A DNA stretch of 64,000 nt from Plantago ovata. Its lineage: Eukaryota; Streptophyta; Magnoliopsida; Lamiales; Plantaginaceae. Below the pieces are notes generated by a model that was not told the DNA's origin, ran no database searches, and saw only the letters and a program-made list of their open reading frames with translations. The DNA lies in contig CM051457.1 of NCBI GenBank assembly GCA_028274465.1, forward strand, positions 61,256,899-61,320,898. The letters are read 5' to 3'. The position numbers and the translations under genes were made by a program. The number at the start of each line of letters is the position of its first letter. Position 1 is the stretch's first letter. Positions 1 through 10,594 of this stretch are shown one piece after another.

Positions 1-1785
1 TTTGGATCTAGTCACTTGGCGTTTGTCAATATCACCAATCATATCCGTAAAGGGATGATCTCTAATCCACTTATTAACAGGTTTCCTGCTCTTTGGATCT
101 GGATAAGTTTGCGTTTCATCATGTGACTCTTCAGCATGTACTTGTTCAGTACTACTGGTATCTTGTTGTGTCTCTGCTGAAATTGGTTCATCAGCAACTG
201 CTTGTTCAGCATTGCCGGTTTGAGGTAACTCATCAGCAGACATAGGAAGTTGCATAGTTTCAGCAACATCTGGAGCAACCGCGTCTTTTGCCGGAAATTC
301 TTTATCATGAACTATATTTATCTTGTCATGACTTGGGGGAGGTGATTCATTGTCAGAATCATCATTTAGTTCAATGATTTGATATTCCTAGCATCAGATT
401 CAGTTCTTTGCTCGTGTATGAGAAACTTATTCATACATTCTGATATTTCTTCTTCAGCAGGGACTCCTTGTGACTTTTCATAGAATACAACATGCATTGA
501 TTCTTCGATCTTTTGTGCCTTTTTATTGTAAACTCTATAACCTTTACTATGCAAGGAGTAGCCAAGAAATATCGCTTCGTCTGCCTTTGGATGAAATGTT
601 CTTAAGTATTCTCTACCATTGTTAAGAACAAGCATTTGCAACCAAATACTCTTAGATGGGTGATGTTAGGAGGTCTTCCAACAAATAACTCATAGGGAGT
701 TTTGTTGTATTCCTTAGTTATCAAGCTTCTATTTTGAGTATAGCAGGCGTTATTAATCGCTTCAACCCAATAAGCTTTACTTAGTTCAGTGTCAGTAAGC
801 ATCGTTCTAGCTGCTTCCTTAAGGGTGCGATTCTTCCTTTCAGCAACACCATTTTGTTGAGGTGTCCTTACTGAGGATAACTGATGTTGTATGCCTTTTG
901 AAGTGCAATACTCAGTTATGTACTGGTTTACAAACTCAGTACCATGGTCTATTCTTATGAGTTTTACCTTGTCATTTTTCATGACTTCAAGCTTGTTCAG
1001 CAAGTTAGGTATTTCAGATCTTGTTTCAGTCTTGTGTTTGATAAATACTACCCAAGTGAATCTTGAATAGGCATCTACACCACCACCAGACCATACTTCT
1101 TGCCAGCATAGCTTGTTGAAGAAGATTCAAACAAGTCCATGTGCAAGAGTTGTAAAGGTTTTGTAGTTGACGGTACTGTCTTGTTCTTGAAAGAAGATTT
1201 GGTTTGCTGTCCTTGCTGACATGCATTGCAAACACCATCCTTCTTAAAAGTAACCTTAGGTAATCCAACTAAAAGTGCCTTTTTAGACAGCTTATTCAGC
1301 TTCTTGAAGTTTAGGTGACTTGTTCGTTTATGCCATAACCATGCTTTTTCAGCAAGGCAATCATGATCTGAGACAAGTCATTTTCAACGATTGCTGAAGA
1401 CCAATCAACAGTATATAGACCTCCTGATCTTCTAGAAACCATAATAACCTTCTTCGTCTCAAAGGCAATAAGTTTACATTCATCACTTTTGATTTTTATG
1501 AAGTAACCTTTGTCAGCGAATTGACTCATGCTGAAAAGGTTAAACTTAAGATTTTTGACATAAAGAACTCCCGAAATGGTATGCATCCTAACTTCACGTC
1601 ACCATAACCTTTAGTAGAACCAAAGCCTCAACCAGCAAACCTTATTGTTGGACCTTTAGACCACCGTCTATAGTTTATAAGGTTTTTCTTGTTGCCCGTC
1701 ATGTGCTTTCTACAACCACTGTCAAAGTGCCAAATTGCATTGTTTGTCTCCGTGGCTGAAGTCTGCACAATCAAGAGCAAACAAG
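1..1785 (-). pseudogene. pol: S1 pol fragment: protease remnant, GAG-pre-integrase and integrase
   Basis: This is the amino-terminal part of a copia polyprotein, which in the virus-like particle cleaves Gag-Pol and integrates the cDNA. Reading leftward, a degraded protease stretch (about 1780-1590) is followed by a GAG-pre-integrase zinc-finger region (about 1400-1170), then an integrase core at about 1003-602 that keeps IRIDHGTEF and GVAERKNRTL, giving the second acidic residue and the Glu of the D,D-35-E triad. Frames change near 1590, 1290, 1010 and 640, and the acidic linker before RT (about 600-1) is also broken. The equivalent S2 sequence at 33600-35393 is uninterrupted, so the breaks are specific to this copy. 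RT and RNase H are outside the window. Confidence 0.85.
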
Positions 1786-4212
1786 TTAATTATCTAATAT
1801 TGGATGTCCATTAACATGTTCAAGAAAGCGTCTAGTCGAAACCCAAGTCTTGATTTTTTCAACTTTGACTTGTTTTCTACTTGCTGAGGAACTAGATGGT
1901 TTAGAACCGAAAGACTTTTGATCATTTCTAATCAACTCCACTTTCTGGTGTGGTGTCTTGCTTGGTTGACCCTTTTGCTGAACATACTTTTCAGTAAGTT
2001 CTTTTCTAGCAAGGTTCCTTCTAGTCCTAGCATTTTGAGTTTTGTAAGAACTCTTAGGCTTGGTTTTGTTCATCTCTTTGAAGTATCTTTGCTGACTTTG
2101 CTTATACTCATGAAAAAAGTTGACTTTGCTTGGTTTTGAATCCAAGTCCACTTTTCGGAGAATGCTGAACTTTTGTCTCAGCAACCTTACTTGATTCAGG
2201 TTTGTCAGCAAAGGTCTTCTGATTACTTTTAGTAATCTTGCCTTTTGTTTTAACAAATTGCTTTTCAGCAACTTGTTTGGCAGAATGCTTTACAACATCC
2301 TTTTTCTTAACGGTTTGCTTTTCAACAACCTGTTTTCCTTTTAAAGTCTTGCTACTTTGAGTAGCAACAACGGGCTTTATGGTCGTAGGTACTTGATTGC
2401 ATTTTTCCGCAACCTTAGATTGACCAATCTGATAGAGTTCTGGTTGACCACTATAAGTTGCACGAACAAAGGTGATTGTTGATTTGTCTTTACTCAAGAT
2501 TATTACATCATCACCTTCATACGTTGCACCTAAACCTTCTTTCTGAGATGGGTCTCTCGGATAAGAGTTTAGTTCAGTCAGCGTGTTACTCGCATTAGCA
2601 TAAGATTTGAAATTGACCTTCATCTTTTTCATTTCTTGTATTTCAGCAAGTAACTTTAGAATTGAGGACTGATACTCTTCCAATTCTATTTCCATTTGAG
2701 AATTCTTCTCTGTAGCTTCAACAATTAACTTCTTGAGATGCAATATTTCAACATCCTTCTTTTCTGACTCAACGCTCAGCAAGACATACTTTTCAGTAGT
2801 TTGCTTCGTCAGAAGTTCAGCATTCTGTAGTTTCTTTTGCTGTTTGCTCACAGTTTTCTTAAATCTTTAGATTTCTCCTTGAATTCTATCAAGGTCAATA
2901 TCATCTTCACTTTCTGAATCAGAGTCAGAGGTAGGATAATTTACCTGACCGACCATGAGGCAGAATTTGTAGTTTGACACATTTGGATAAGCTTCCATAG
3001 CTATTCCACAAACTTCCTTGCTAATCTCTACATCAACAGTGGCTTCTTCTTCTCCAGTGTCTGAGTTCTCTACCTCACTGTCTTCAGAGCTTGTATCAAT
3101 GCAAAGCGCATTGATTTTTGCTTGAAGCTTCTTCTTTTCTTCAGCAATCAAAGCCCTTTTGAACTTCTTCTTCTTTTCAGTAGATTTGCCGTTCAGCAAA
3201 GGACAATTTGCTTTTAAGTGTCCAGGATTTTTGCAATAAAAGTAGAGATCATTGCCAACTGCTGGTTCTTCTGAGGAATTTGCTTGCTGAGCTTGCTTGT
3301 TCAGCAAGCTAGCTTAATTCTTGTATTTATGGTAGTTGTTACCAACATGCTTTTTCAGCTTCTCTTTTGCTTTTCGCCTTTCAAGTTCCTTACTGATGAA
3401 TTTCTTCATGTTTCTAACAACAAGAGCATTTTCATCAGCATGCTCTTTATCATTCTTCTTTTCAGAAGATGATGGCTTAGCAACAAGAGCAATGTTTTGC
3501 GATTTTTCAGCAAACACATTTTCTCTTTGCTTTGTCTCGTAATTGACTGTAGCAAGATGAGAGAACAACTATGTTGGAGTGATATTTGGCATTCCTTGAT
3601 TGTAGTAGAAATTCTGAGTATGTATCCATTCTTGGTTTAGACTTCTAATAATGGTTTTCACCTTCTCAGAATCTGAATAGAAGTTTCCAACTCCTAAGGC
3701 AGCCATCTCACTCACTAGAGTTGTGAATCTGAAATCCAAGTCTTCCAGTGACTCATTTGTACGTTGTTAAAGTTTTGGAACTTCAACTTAAGTACTTCGA
3801 GTTTGTTTTCCTTGGTTTTGTCAGATCCAGCACAAAGAGCTTGAACCATTTTCCAAGCTTCCTTAGCAGTTTTAGCACCCCACAGTTTGCACTGTATAGT
3901 ATCTGGATTTTATAGAATAATGATGTTTCTTGCTTGGCCATCAAGACGAAATCTTTTGGCTTCGTCCGAAGTCCATTCCTCTCTTGGTTTTGGAATGGCG
4001 GTATCAACCAGTTCTCCTAAGATAGTTTCCTTTCCAGCAGTATCCGTGATTTTGTGAGGAAAGCTTCTCTCAAGTTTAGTGATCTTGATAGGTCCATCAT
4101 TTATGACAGTAACCATCTCATCACTAATGGCCTCAAGATGTAGTAGTATCATGTTGTTTCGTCATTTTTCATAGTTTTCCAGCTTCAGCAAGGGAGCGTC
4201 TCGTAGCGACAT
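1786..4212 (-). pseudogene. gag: S1 gag, broken
   Basis: This encoded the structural Gag of a Sirevirus-like element. I place the start at the ATG at 4212-4210, 98 bases inside the PBS, opening MSLRDAPLLKLENYEK. Codon 17 is TGA where a Trp is expected. The core has the copia Gag pattern around DEAKRFRLDGQARNIII, then a second stop near 3910 (TAA where S2 has TCA), and frame changes near 3780 and 2860. The zinc knuckle near 3230 has lost its first Cys (reads YFYCKNPGH), whereas S2 has the full CX2CX4HX4C. A predicted coiled coil (about 2850-2600) and a Lys-rich tail follow. The frame ends at ILDN-stop (1786), and pol continues in another frame. Confidence 0.85.
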
Positions 4213-4310
4213 CCTGTCAGCAAAAGACTACCAAACTGATCAAGTGAAAGTGATTTACGGAAAGCACCTAAGGGGATCTAGGTTCAGTGCTGAAGGTTAA
4301 AGAACCTCCA
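4213..4310 (-). other. S1 untranslated leader between PBS and gag
   Basis: This short leader has no ORF. It contains TCAGCAA/TTGCTGA heptamers like those scattered through the rest of the element. Confidence 0.5.
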
Positions 4311-4322
4311 GCTCTGATACCA
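4311..4322 (-). promoter_or_regulatory. S1 primer binding site (initiator tRNA-Met)
   Basis: The minus strand reads TGGTATCAGAGC, the usual plant copia site complementary to the 3' end of initiator tRNA-Met. It lies two bases after the ...AGCAACA end of the LTR, so the LTR at 4325-5909 acts as 5' LTR for the sequence on its left. Confidence 0.93.
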
Positions 4323-4324
4323 CT

Positions 4325-4454
4325 TGTTGCTCCCTTTAAACAACAAGAAAAGACTAGAGGGGGGGGTGAATAGTCTTTTCAAACTTTCTGTTGGTCCCTT
4401 TAAACAACCAGAAAAGACTAGAGGGGGGGGTGTCAATAGTCTTTTCAAACTTTC
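4325..4454. repeat. Tandem duplication at the LTR 3' end
   Basis: Two near-identical units (4325-4388 and 4389-4454) both begin TGTTG.TCCCTTTAAACAA and contain a run of eight G before a TAGTCTTTTCAAAC stretch. The duplication includes the LTR terminus itself. Confidence 0.85.
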
Positions 4455-5290
4455 GTCGTTTAAAAACTTTCTTAGCAAGAGATTATTACTTTTCAGTAAT
4501 GAGTTTAATGATACTTAACTTTCTCAGCAAGTACTAGTTACTTTTTAGTAACGAGTTTTACTGGTACTTTAAAAACAGAGTGCGGAAGTCTTTATACAAT
4601 AAGTGCTTTTCGGTAAGTGCTAGTTTCAGCAAGTGAGCAGAGTGACAGTGTACATATAGATAAGCTTGCTGAAAGCTAAATGCAGTAAAGTAAATCACAC
4701 AAACACTTTTTATAGTGGTATCTGAGAGTGGCGTAATCTCTCAACTAATCCACTTTTTCCTTTCTAGGACTGAATCCACTAAGATAAGTTTGAGATTCGT
4801 TACAACACCTATCTAGAGAGATTCATCATAAACCAAAGCACACTTGGTTCGTTTCCAACCTAACTAGAGAACGAAACCTTGTTCTCCACCAAACTTGGGA
4901 CTTATAATCAGCAACACTATGCTTGATTAATTCCCCCTGAATTTCACGCCTGAAAAAGGGTGTTTATTAGTTAGAGAGGTTTGGGATAAGATGACTTGAG
5001 TATAACTTATTCAGCTATAACAAGTAATCTAAGAAACAAAACTTTGAATACTTTGCTGTAAACAAGTTAAGTTATTTCTGGTGTCAAGACTTGTTCTTGT
5101 TCGAAAGAAAGAACACTTAACTAATTTCTTAGCCGTGAATGTTCTACTTCTTCACAAGTAGCTTTTGTTTCAAGCTTTAAGTCTTGGAACGGATCTATGG
5201 GCAGTAAAGAGTAAGGAAGATGAGTGTTTAAGCACAAGTGAGAGTTTGATCACGTTGTTGACACTCTTCAACTCTTTGCCGAATGACCTC

Positions 5291-5298
5291 TATTTATA
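5291..5298 (-). promoter_or_regulatory. Probable TATA box of the Sirevirus LTR
   Basis: The minus strand reads ACTATAAATAGAGG, a good plant TATA context about 610 bp into the LTR. Transcription would run leftward into S1. No transcript evidence is available. Confidence 0.6.
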
Positions 5299-5909
5299 GT
5301 GAATCAAGGGAGCCGTTTGAATTTCAAATTCTAAGGCTTTTGTTCCTTAAGATGTCACTATCTTGCTTTTGTACTTTCAGCAGCATCCTTCCTTTGTCTT
5401 CTAGTCTTCATGTTCTCCGCATGCTTACTTTTGCATTTAATGGTCATTTGAATGAAATTCAAATATGAAAGTTGGAGCGCAAATGCAAGTACTTTCAGCA
5501 AGGAGGTCACATATGTATTTCAGCAAGCGGTCAGTCTCAGTTTCAGCAAGCACAACCTACTCTATCATATAGATTTTCACTTATGCAAGCTGTTGCTGAA
5601 ATTTCCACTTTCTGAGCAACATGTGCCTTTGTAGATACCATCTTCAGAAATCTTCTTAAGTCTTCAGTCTTCGAATTATTCAAGTTTCTGAACGGTTCTA
5701 GTGCTTCAATAGTTCGTTTGTAAAAACAAAGTACATCATCAGCAAACTAAAGCACCTAACTAGTACGTACACTAAGTCTTCAGCAAACGTTCCTCTTTTA
5801 CAATGTCCTTAAAATTCTAAATTCCTATGGACCTTAAAAGTACTAGTTACTGGACTTTCCTTAATTTAGCATGGTTAATTGCTCATCAAAATTTACAAGT
5901 TTCCTAACA

Positions 5910-5924
5910 AATTTCCCCCTTTTT
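5910..5924 (-). promoter_or_regulatory. S2 polypurine tract
   Basis: The minus strand reads AAAAAGGGGGAAATT directly before the LTR start TGTTAGG. This is the plus-strand priming site of an element whose body lies to the right, and it identifies the 4325-5909 LTR as the 3' LTR of S2. A similar tract, AAGGGGGAAATT, lies at about 31571-31583 upstream of ORF2. Sireviruses are known to carry multiple PPTs. Confidence 0.85.
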
Positions 5925-6171
5925 GATGTTAGCAATCCATGGCTAAATTAATTGTTACCCTTTTAGAGGTTTCTGATGTTGAATAAATCAGTTGAATAAT
6001 GCAAACATACTTGTATAAAAAAACAGTAAGCATAAGTAGATTGCATAATCAAAAACCAATAAGAGTCAAAAGCTTATTGCTGATAGTTTTCTTTCAGTAA
6101 GTTTACAAGAAAGTTCAGAGATAACTACAAAAATCAGCAAACAAAGACAAACAAAGCTTTTACGAGGGACT

Positions 6172-8112
6172 TAATCTATTCCAGTAGAAGATTTCCTCAG
6201 AATCTCCCTTACACTCTTCTCAGCAAGCGCAGAAAATTCAACACAGTCATTTTCGTAATCATCATAGCTTGAGCTATTGTTTGGTCATCATCATCATCAT
6301 CATCTTCATTCAGATCTTGATGACTCTCAGTGTGACAGTATTCTTGAGTTTTCAGCAGATGTTCTTCTCCTTTTCGGATTTGCTGAATTTCTCTCAGAAT
6401 CGGTTTCAGCTCGTTTCTTTGAACTTTGCTCTCTTTCAGCAAGAGGTTCTCTGGGAGGTGGACTAGGCAGTATCAATGGCGCTTCAGCAAGGGTTTTCTT
6501 TGTTCTTGAAGATTTACTTTGTTTATCTTCCCCCTTAGACATGGATTGCATCATTGGGTGAATGTGCAGAGAGAAAAACTCATTGCAATTTTCAACAAGT
6601 TTACTTAGGCTATTGTACTTGAGAATTATTCCTTGCTGATCAGTAGTCAGCTTGGATAGTTCTTCTTTAATACTCACCAAATTCTCCTCATGTCTGCGCT
6701 CATTGGCGACTTTTTCTTCAATGAAAGTCTGAGGCTTTTTCAATGCAGTTTTAGCCAATTTGAGTGCTTGACTGACATCTTCTTCATAGCTTTTATGATG
6801 TAGACTTATGTCTTTCTGAGCTATTGTAAGAGAAGTAGTGCGTTTCAGCACAGTAGCCAGTATCTTGCCAATATCAAGCGGACTCTCAGCAAGCATTGCA
6901 TCATCCTCTTCTCAGCAAATGACTTCTTTCAGCATCTCCTTCATCATGTTCAAGAGATGGAGGAGGAATTGCAACCACTGTGGGTTCAATTTTCTTTGTC
7001 AGTTCTTCTTCATTTACTGAGAAGTTGAAGAGATCTTCTTTATCATCAGATTCATCAAGGCCAACAACCTTGGTTCCTAAATCTTTAGCTTCAATCACTT
7101 GTGGTTGAGTGGTTGCTGAGGGCAACTCTTTTAACTCAACAACTGGAGTTTCACCAGCAGTATGTGGAAGGGCGGGGACTTCCGTGTTCTTTACTCCTGA
7201 AGATTGGGCAATGTCTAGATTCTGCGTATGCCTAGCATGAATCTGTAGACTGTTTTGGAGTGCTCTTTGATAATCTTCATCCATATCTTCATCATCAAGG
7301 TTTGGATCAGTGACCTTGGCATCGAGTAAAGCTAACTCGGCATCATAAAGCTTGTTTTTTCTTAAGTGCATTTCAGCACGCTTTCTGGCGTACTCTTCTT
7401 CAGTTTCAGCAACTTGTTCAGTTGCTTGAGTACTTGTCTCAGCAGGAGCAGGAGTGGATTCTTGATGCTGACTAGGAGTTTGGTCAACTTGCTGATTTTC
7501 AGTAACTTGATGTTCAGTCTCAGCAACTGTCAGCTTAACTCCACCAGCATCAGGACTAGGACCTTGATTATCATCATCATCATCCTTTTTGTCCTTGGAA
7601 TCTTTTCCTTCATCATCACTGGTATCTTTTGGGATAGTTTCATCCTATTCTTCTTCATCATTGTCCGTTAGTATAACTAAATCGAGATGTTTGTACATAG
7701 ATGCGCTAGTTACTTCCTCTTCCTCATTGATTTTGTGGGGATCAGCCACCACGGGTACAAAAGAACCCTTGAGCATCACAGCTTGTTCAGCTGGAGAGGC
7801 ACTCTTGAATTTTGCTTTCATATTTTCTCTGATTAGAGCAATCAAACTAAAGCTCATTAGCTGAGAATATGTCAGCTCTTCTGGAAGTATGGAATGTACA
7901 AAGGTCTCGAGTCTTAGTAAAGAGATTCTCTTTTTCTCGTTGGACAGATGAAAGTGAAGATCAGAGAAATCCATCCTTATGTACCGTTGCCAATTGCTGA
8001 CAGATTTATTAACTCTGGTTAAGGTATTCCTTTTGAAGTTCGAGTAAAGTTCTTCTGAACTTACTTCCAAATCTTCAGTGATGTGAACAACTCCAGTGGT
8101 CTCCTTTTGAGC
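6172..8112 (-). pseudogene. S2 ORF2 (env-like position), C-terminal exon, broken
   Basis: This is the last exon of the gene downstream of pol. Sireviruses are known to carry a second, env-like ORF of uncertain function here. The exon begins after a TTTTTCAG acceptor at 8113. It encodes a helical, acidic segment (8112-7645), then a Glu/Gln/Thr-rich stretch with a run of Asp, then a probable coiled coil (about 6880-6560), a Ser/Lys-rich basic patch (KKRAETD, NPKRRRTS near 6350) and a C-terminus ending STGID-stop at 6172-6174. Breaks: TAG at 7645-7647 and frame changes near 6900 and 6380. I see no signal peptide or convincing transmembrane segment, so an envelope role is not supported. Confidence 0.7.
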
Positions 8113-8187
8113 CTGAAAAAGAATAAAATTAAATTCAGGAAGGTTTTGGAAAATAGTTTTAGAGTCTAAAACTGGAACATGATTTAC
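8113..8187 (-). other. Predicted intron 3 of S2 ORF2 (75 bp)
   Basis: The minus strand has donor TAG|GTAAATC at 8187 and acceptor TTATTCTTTTTCAG|GC at 8113, and the intron is AT-rich. Flanking exons are both in phase 0. The exon now ends in an in-frame TAG where CAG would fit both the splice consensus and the other two ORF2 donors. Confidence 0.65.
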
Positions 8188-8489
8188 CTACAGAAGTTCA
8201 GCAAGCTCATGTTGCACAGTTTGTTGTGCTGGCACTATTTCCATTGCTTTAGGAGCTTGAGCAGCATCCTTGAATTGTTCATACTGAAATAAATTTAATT
8301 TAGATACAAGTACTAAGTTGTCAAACTTAGTAGATTTACCAAAAACTTCATCTACCTGCTGAACAGGAGTTGTGAATTCTGGTGCAAAAGTTTCAGCAAT
8401 CTTCTGACTTGTATCTTGAGAAGTCTGTAAGGACAATGATATCAACAAAAGATATAGTTTCAAATATTTAAGTTTTGCTTATGTCTGAC
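8188..8489 (-). pseudogene. S2 ORF2 internal exons b and c with intron 2 and part of intron 1
   Basis: Exon b (8424-8356, 69 bp) begins TSQDTSQ after acceptor CCTTACAG. Exon c (8283-8188, 96 bp) begins YEQFKDAAQ after acceptor TTTATTTCAG. Intron 2 (8355-8284, 72 bp) starts CAG|GTAGATG. Bases 8489-8425 are the 3' part of intron 1; its donor side is now at 19489-19482 because C2 landed inside it. Exons are short, helix-prone and rich in Gln, Ala and Glu, with no recognised domain. Confidence 0.65.
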
Positions 8490-8494
8490 TTAAC

Positions 8495-10580
8495 TGATAG
8501 TGTATATGTCCTAGAGACAGTCTTTATTAAGAGCATACAGCCCATATTAAGGGCATATATGTACTATTACATAGGTCAACGTAATATAATATATGTTTGT
8601 TTGTTTGACTATTGAGTATCACATTCATATTTATATTACACCAGGCATACAACATGTCATATCTCTATTCCTGTCTGTATTGATATCAAACATGTCCCCT
8701 CGGATAGATGACCGATCACACAGATAGTGGGAGCTATGTGAGTTATCATCTATCCAAAACTCTCCCTAGTCGAGGGTCATCTCGGATGTAGGGGTCTGAA
8801 TGAACCAGGTGAGACTAGAATGCGTGGAGGTTATACTTGTTAGAGAAAGTGTGAGCCGATCCCACGGCCACGGAACGGATTGTTAGACAATATAGAAACG
8901 TTCCCATAACTCCGCATAGTTGTTCGAAGGGTGATTACCGAACAATGGAAGTACGCACCGGAAACTCCCATCGATGTATACTCTACACCGAAGTGTCTAT
9001 GAGAATCGGAAAATTGTCGAAGTGATGCCAGTCGTCCTTTGGACCTACAGGACTTTATCATCACATTTGTTGCCCCATATCCTTGGTGGACCCGTCGATG
9101 TCAGCTCTGAATAAGAAGTTGACCCAAGACACGATCCAGTATTATGGCTACATACAAATGGGGTTGATAAGTGATTCTGTGAAGGATTCATCTCTCACGT
9201 GTAGCACAGGATAGCAATGCTCATAGTCGTTCATAGTTGTGATTGGTTAAACCGCTGGCCAGCGTATCAATATTATTATGATAGTCATAATAGATATTGA
9301 ATTCACCAAGCAACTCACTGAAGACGCCCGTGGATGTATTATTGGGATAGACACATCATCGATCCTAGATGCATTCAAGTCAGTCAGATGAAGGGACGTT
9401 ACCATCGCCACGTTGAGCGCAACAGACTTCACAACGAAAGGGTTTGCTTTGAGAAACCTCTCAAACGTCCTCATGTATTAATATTGCAAATGGAACCGTC
9501 TAGGAATTCCATGTTGCCTAGTGTAGCACTTGCTTAATACAATGAGGCCTTATGGGTCACACTATGTGGTGATTCAGCTTATCTGAATATCGTTGAAGAT
9601 GGAATCGCAATTAATTTAGAATTAATTGTGATTGATGAATTATAATTGATTTAGAATTAATTATAATTATCTGTGGCTCAATTAATAATTTGGAATTATT
9701 AAATGAATTGATGTATTAATTGTATTTTATGTAAATACAATTAAAGATTATATTTTAGAAATATAATAGAGGTTTGATTTGAAAGAATATATTAATTTAG
9801 AATTAATATATGCACATGGGCAAAATCTACTTAGAGTTTGAACTGCCTTCGAATTATAAGTGAGTCCCAAAATTGGGACCCACATACCCCCCCTTGGCCG
9901 GCCGCGTGTAGTAGTAGTATGGGAGGGAGTTTCAACTCCTTCCCATATTAAAAGTCAAGGGTTAAGTTAGATTTTCCTAATTGAGTTCTAACTTAATTGG
10001 GAATGAATCTAGACTTAAATTGGTTTCCTTGTGCAATAAGAATTAGAGTTCTTATTCCTTTATGAAGTCTAAAAGAATCTTCTTTAGGCTTCTATTGACT
10101 ACTATATAAGTAGGTCATTAGAGAGCTTTTTCAATGCCGAATTCTTAGAGAAAATAAAAAGCTCTCCCCTACCTCTATACCCTAGCCGCGCGCGCCACTC
10201 TCCACCGGAGGAAAATCGCCGCCCCATCTTCTTGGCCACATAAAGAATATCCTAGCATTCTTTCCGATAAGCTGTTCATCCGTGGATACCAAGGTTGAGG
10301 TTCAAAGAGCTGGAAACTAACTTTTAATGTCTTGCAGATTATTAAAGTATTGCAGATATCTTCGACTTCGACGAAGGAGAAGATTCACCGGACTATTACG
10401 AAGACTTCATCGATTGGCATATCGATTCAATACCTATTCTTGCTTTTGGAGTATTGTAAGTCTTCTGATTAATGTGTTTATTATATACGTTATATGCATG
10501 ATCAATTAACCTGCATGTTAAGAAAACTTTTGAAATTCCGCTGCGTACCCTAGGGGTAACTCTGACCATATTTTCTTACA
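8495..10580 (+). repeat. C2 5' LTR
   Basis: It begins TGATAGTGTATATGTCC and ends TATTTTCTTACA, one base before the PBS. It contains an AT-rich hairpin array (9608-9811), a 67-codon sense ORF at 9334-9537, and an exon-like acidic segment ending in a GTAAGT donor at 10456. Confidence 0.95.
9608..9811. repeat. Array of six AT-rich hairpins in the copia LTR
   Basis: Six palindromes follow one another with centres about 27-42 bp apart: 9608-9628, 9641-9665, 9682-9702, 9719-9741, 9747-9767 and 9787-9811. Arms are 9-11 bp and five are perfect. Five have a three-base loop (TAG or TGG). The array recurs at 18487-18690, 38097-38300 and 45795-45998 in the other copia LTRs. Confidence 0.9.
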
Positions 10581-10581
10581 G

Positions 10582-10594
10582 TGGTATCAGAGCC
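10582..10594 (+). promoter_or_regulatory. C2 primer binding site (initiator tRNA-Met)
   Basis: TGGTATCAGAGCC lies one base after the LTR end and matches the initiator tRNA-Met primer site. Confidence 0.95.

Larger units (their letters stand above)
1..5909 (-). mobile_element. S1: Sirevirus-like Ty1/copia element, 5' part only
   Basis: Read on the minus strand the order is LTR (5909-4325), initiator tRNA-Met primer site (4322-4311), gag (4212-1786), then protease and integrase (1785-1). Reverse transcriptase, RNase H and any second ORF lie beyond base 1. Gag and pol are close in sequence to those of S2 (32004-37322), so both belong to one family. Sirevirus affinity comes from the large Gag with one zinc knuckle and a coiled-coil extension, from integrase text such as [15 protein letters not shown], and from the ORF2 downstream of pol in the S2 sister copy. 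S1 is older or more decayed, with many stops and frameshifts. Confidence 0.88.
4325..5909 (-). repeat. Sirevirus LTR shared by S1 and S2
   Basis: On the minus strand the 1,585-bp LTR starts TGTTAGGAAACTTG and ends GGGAGCAACA, so it has TG...CA ends. It is followed on its internal side by a PBS (4322-4311) and preceded on the other side by a PPT (5910-5924). It therefore serves as 5' LTR of S1 and 3' LTR of S2. It holds a TATA box near 5295, a terminal tandem duplication (4325-4454) and several TCAGCAA heptamers (for example at 5521 and 5544). A related but distinct LTR start recurs at 57150-57409. Confidence 0.9.

Noticed and set aside
9247..9474. Antisense ORF in copia LTRs repeated at 18126, 38434 and 46132
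   Set aside because: It is the reverse frame of the 67-codon sense ORF and is explained by LTR duplication.
9541..10200. AT-rich segments as MITEs inserted in the copia LTR
   Set aside because: The palindromes are collinear in all C2/C3 LTRs, with no TSD around individual units and no terminal motif of a known MITE family.
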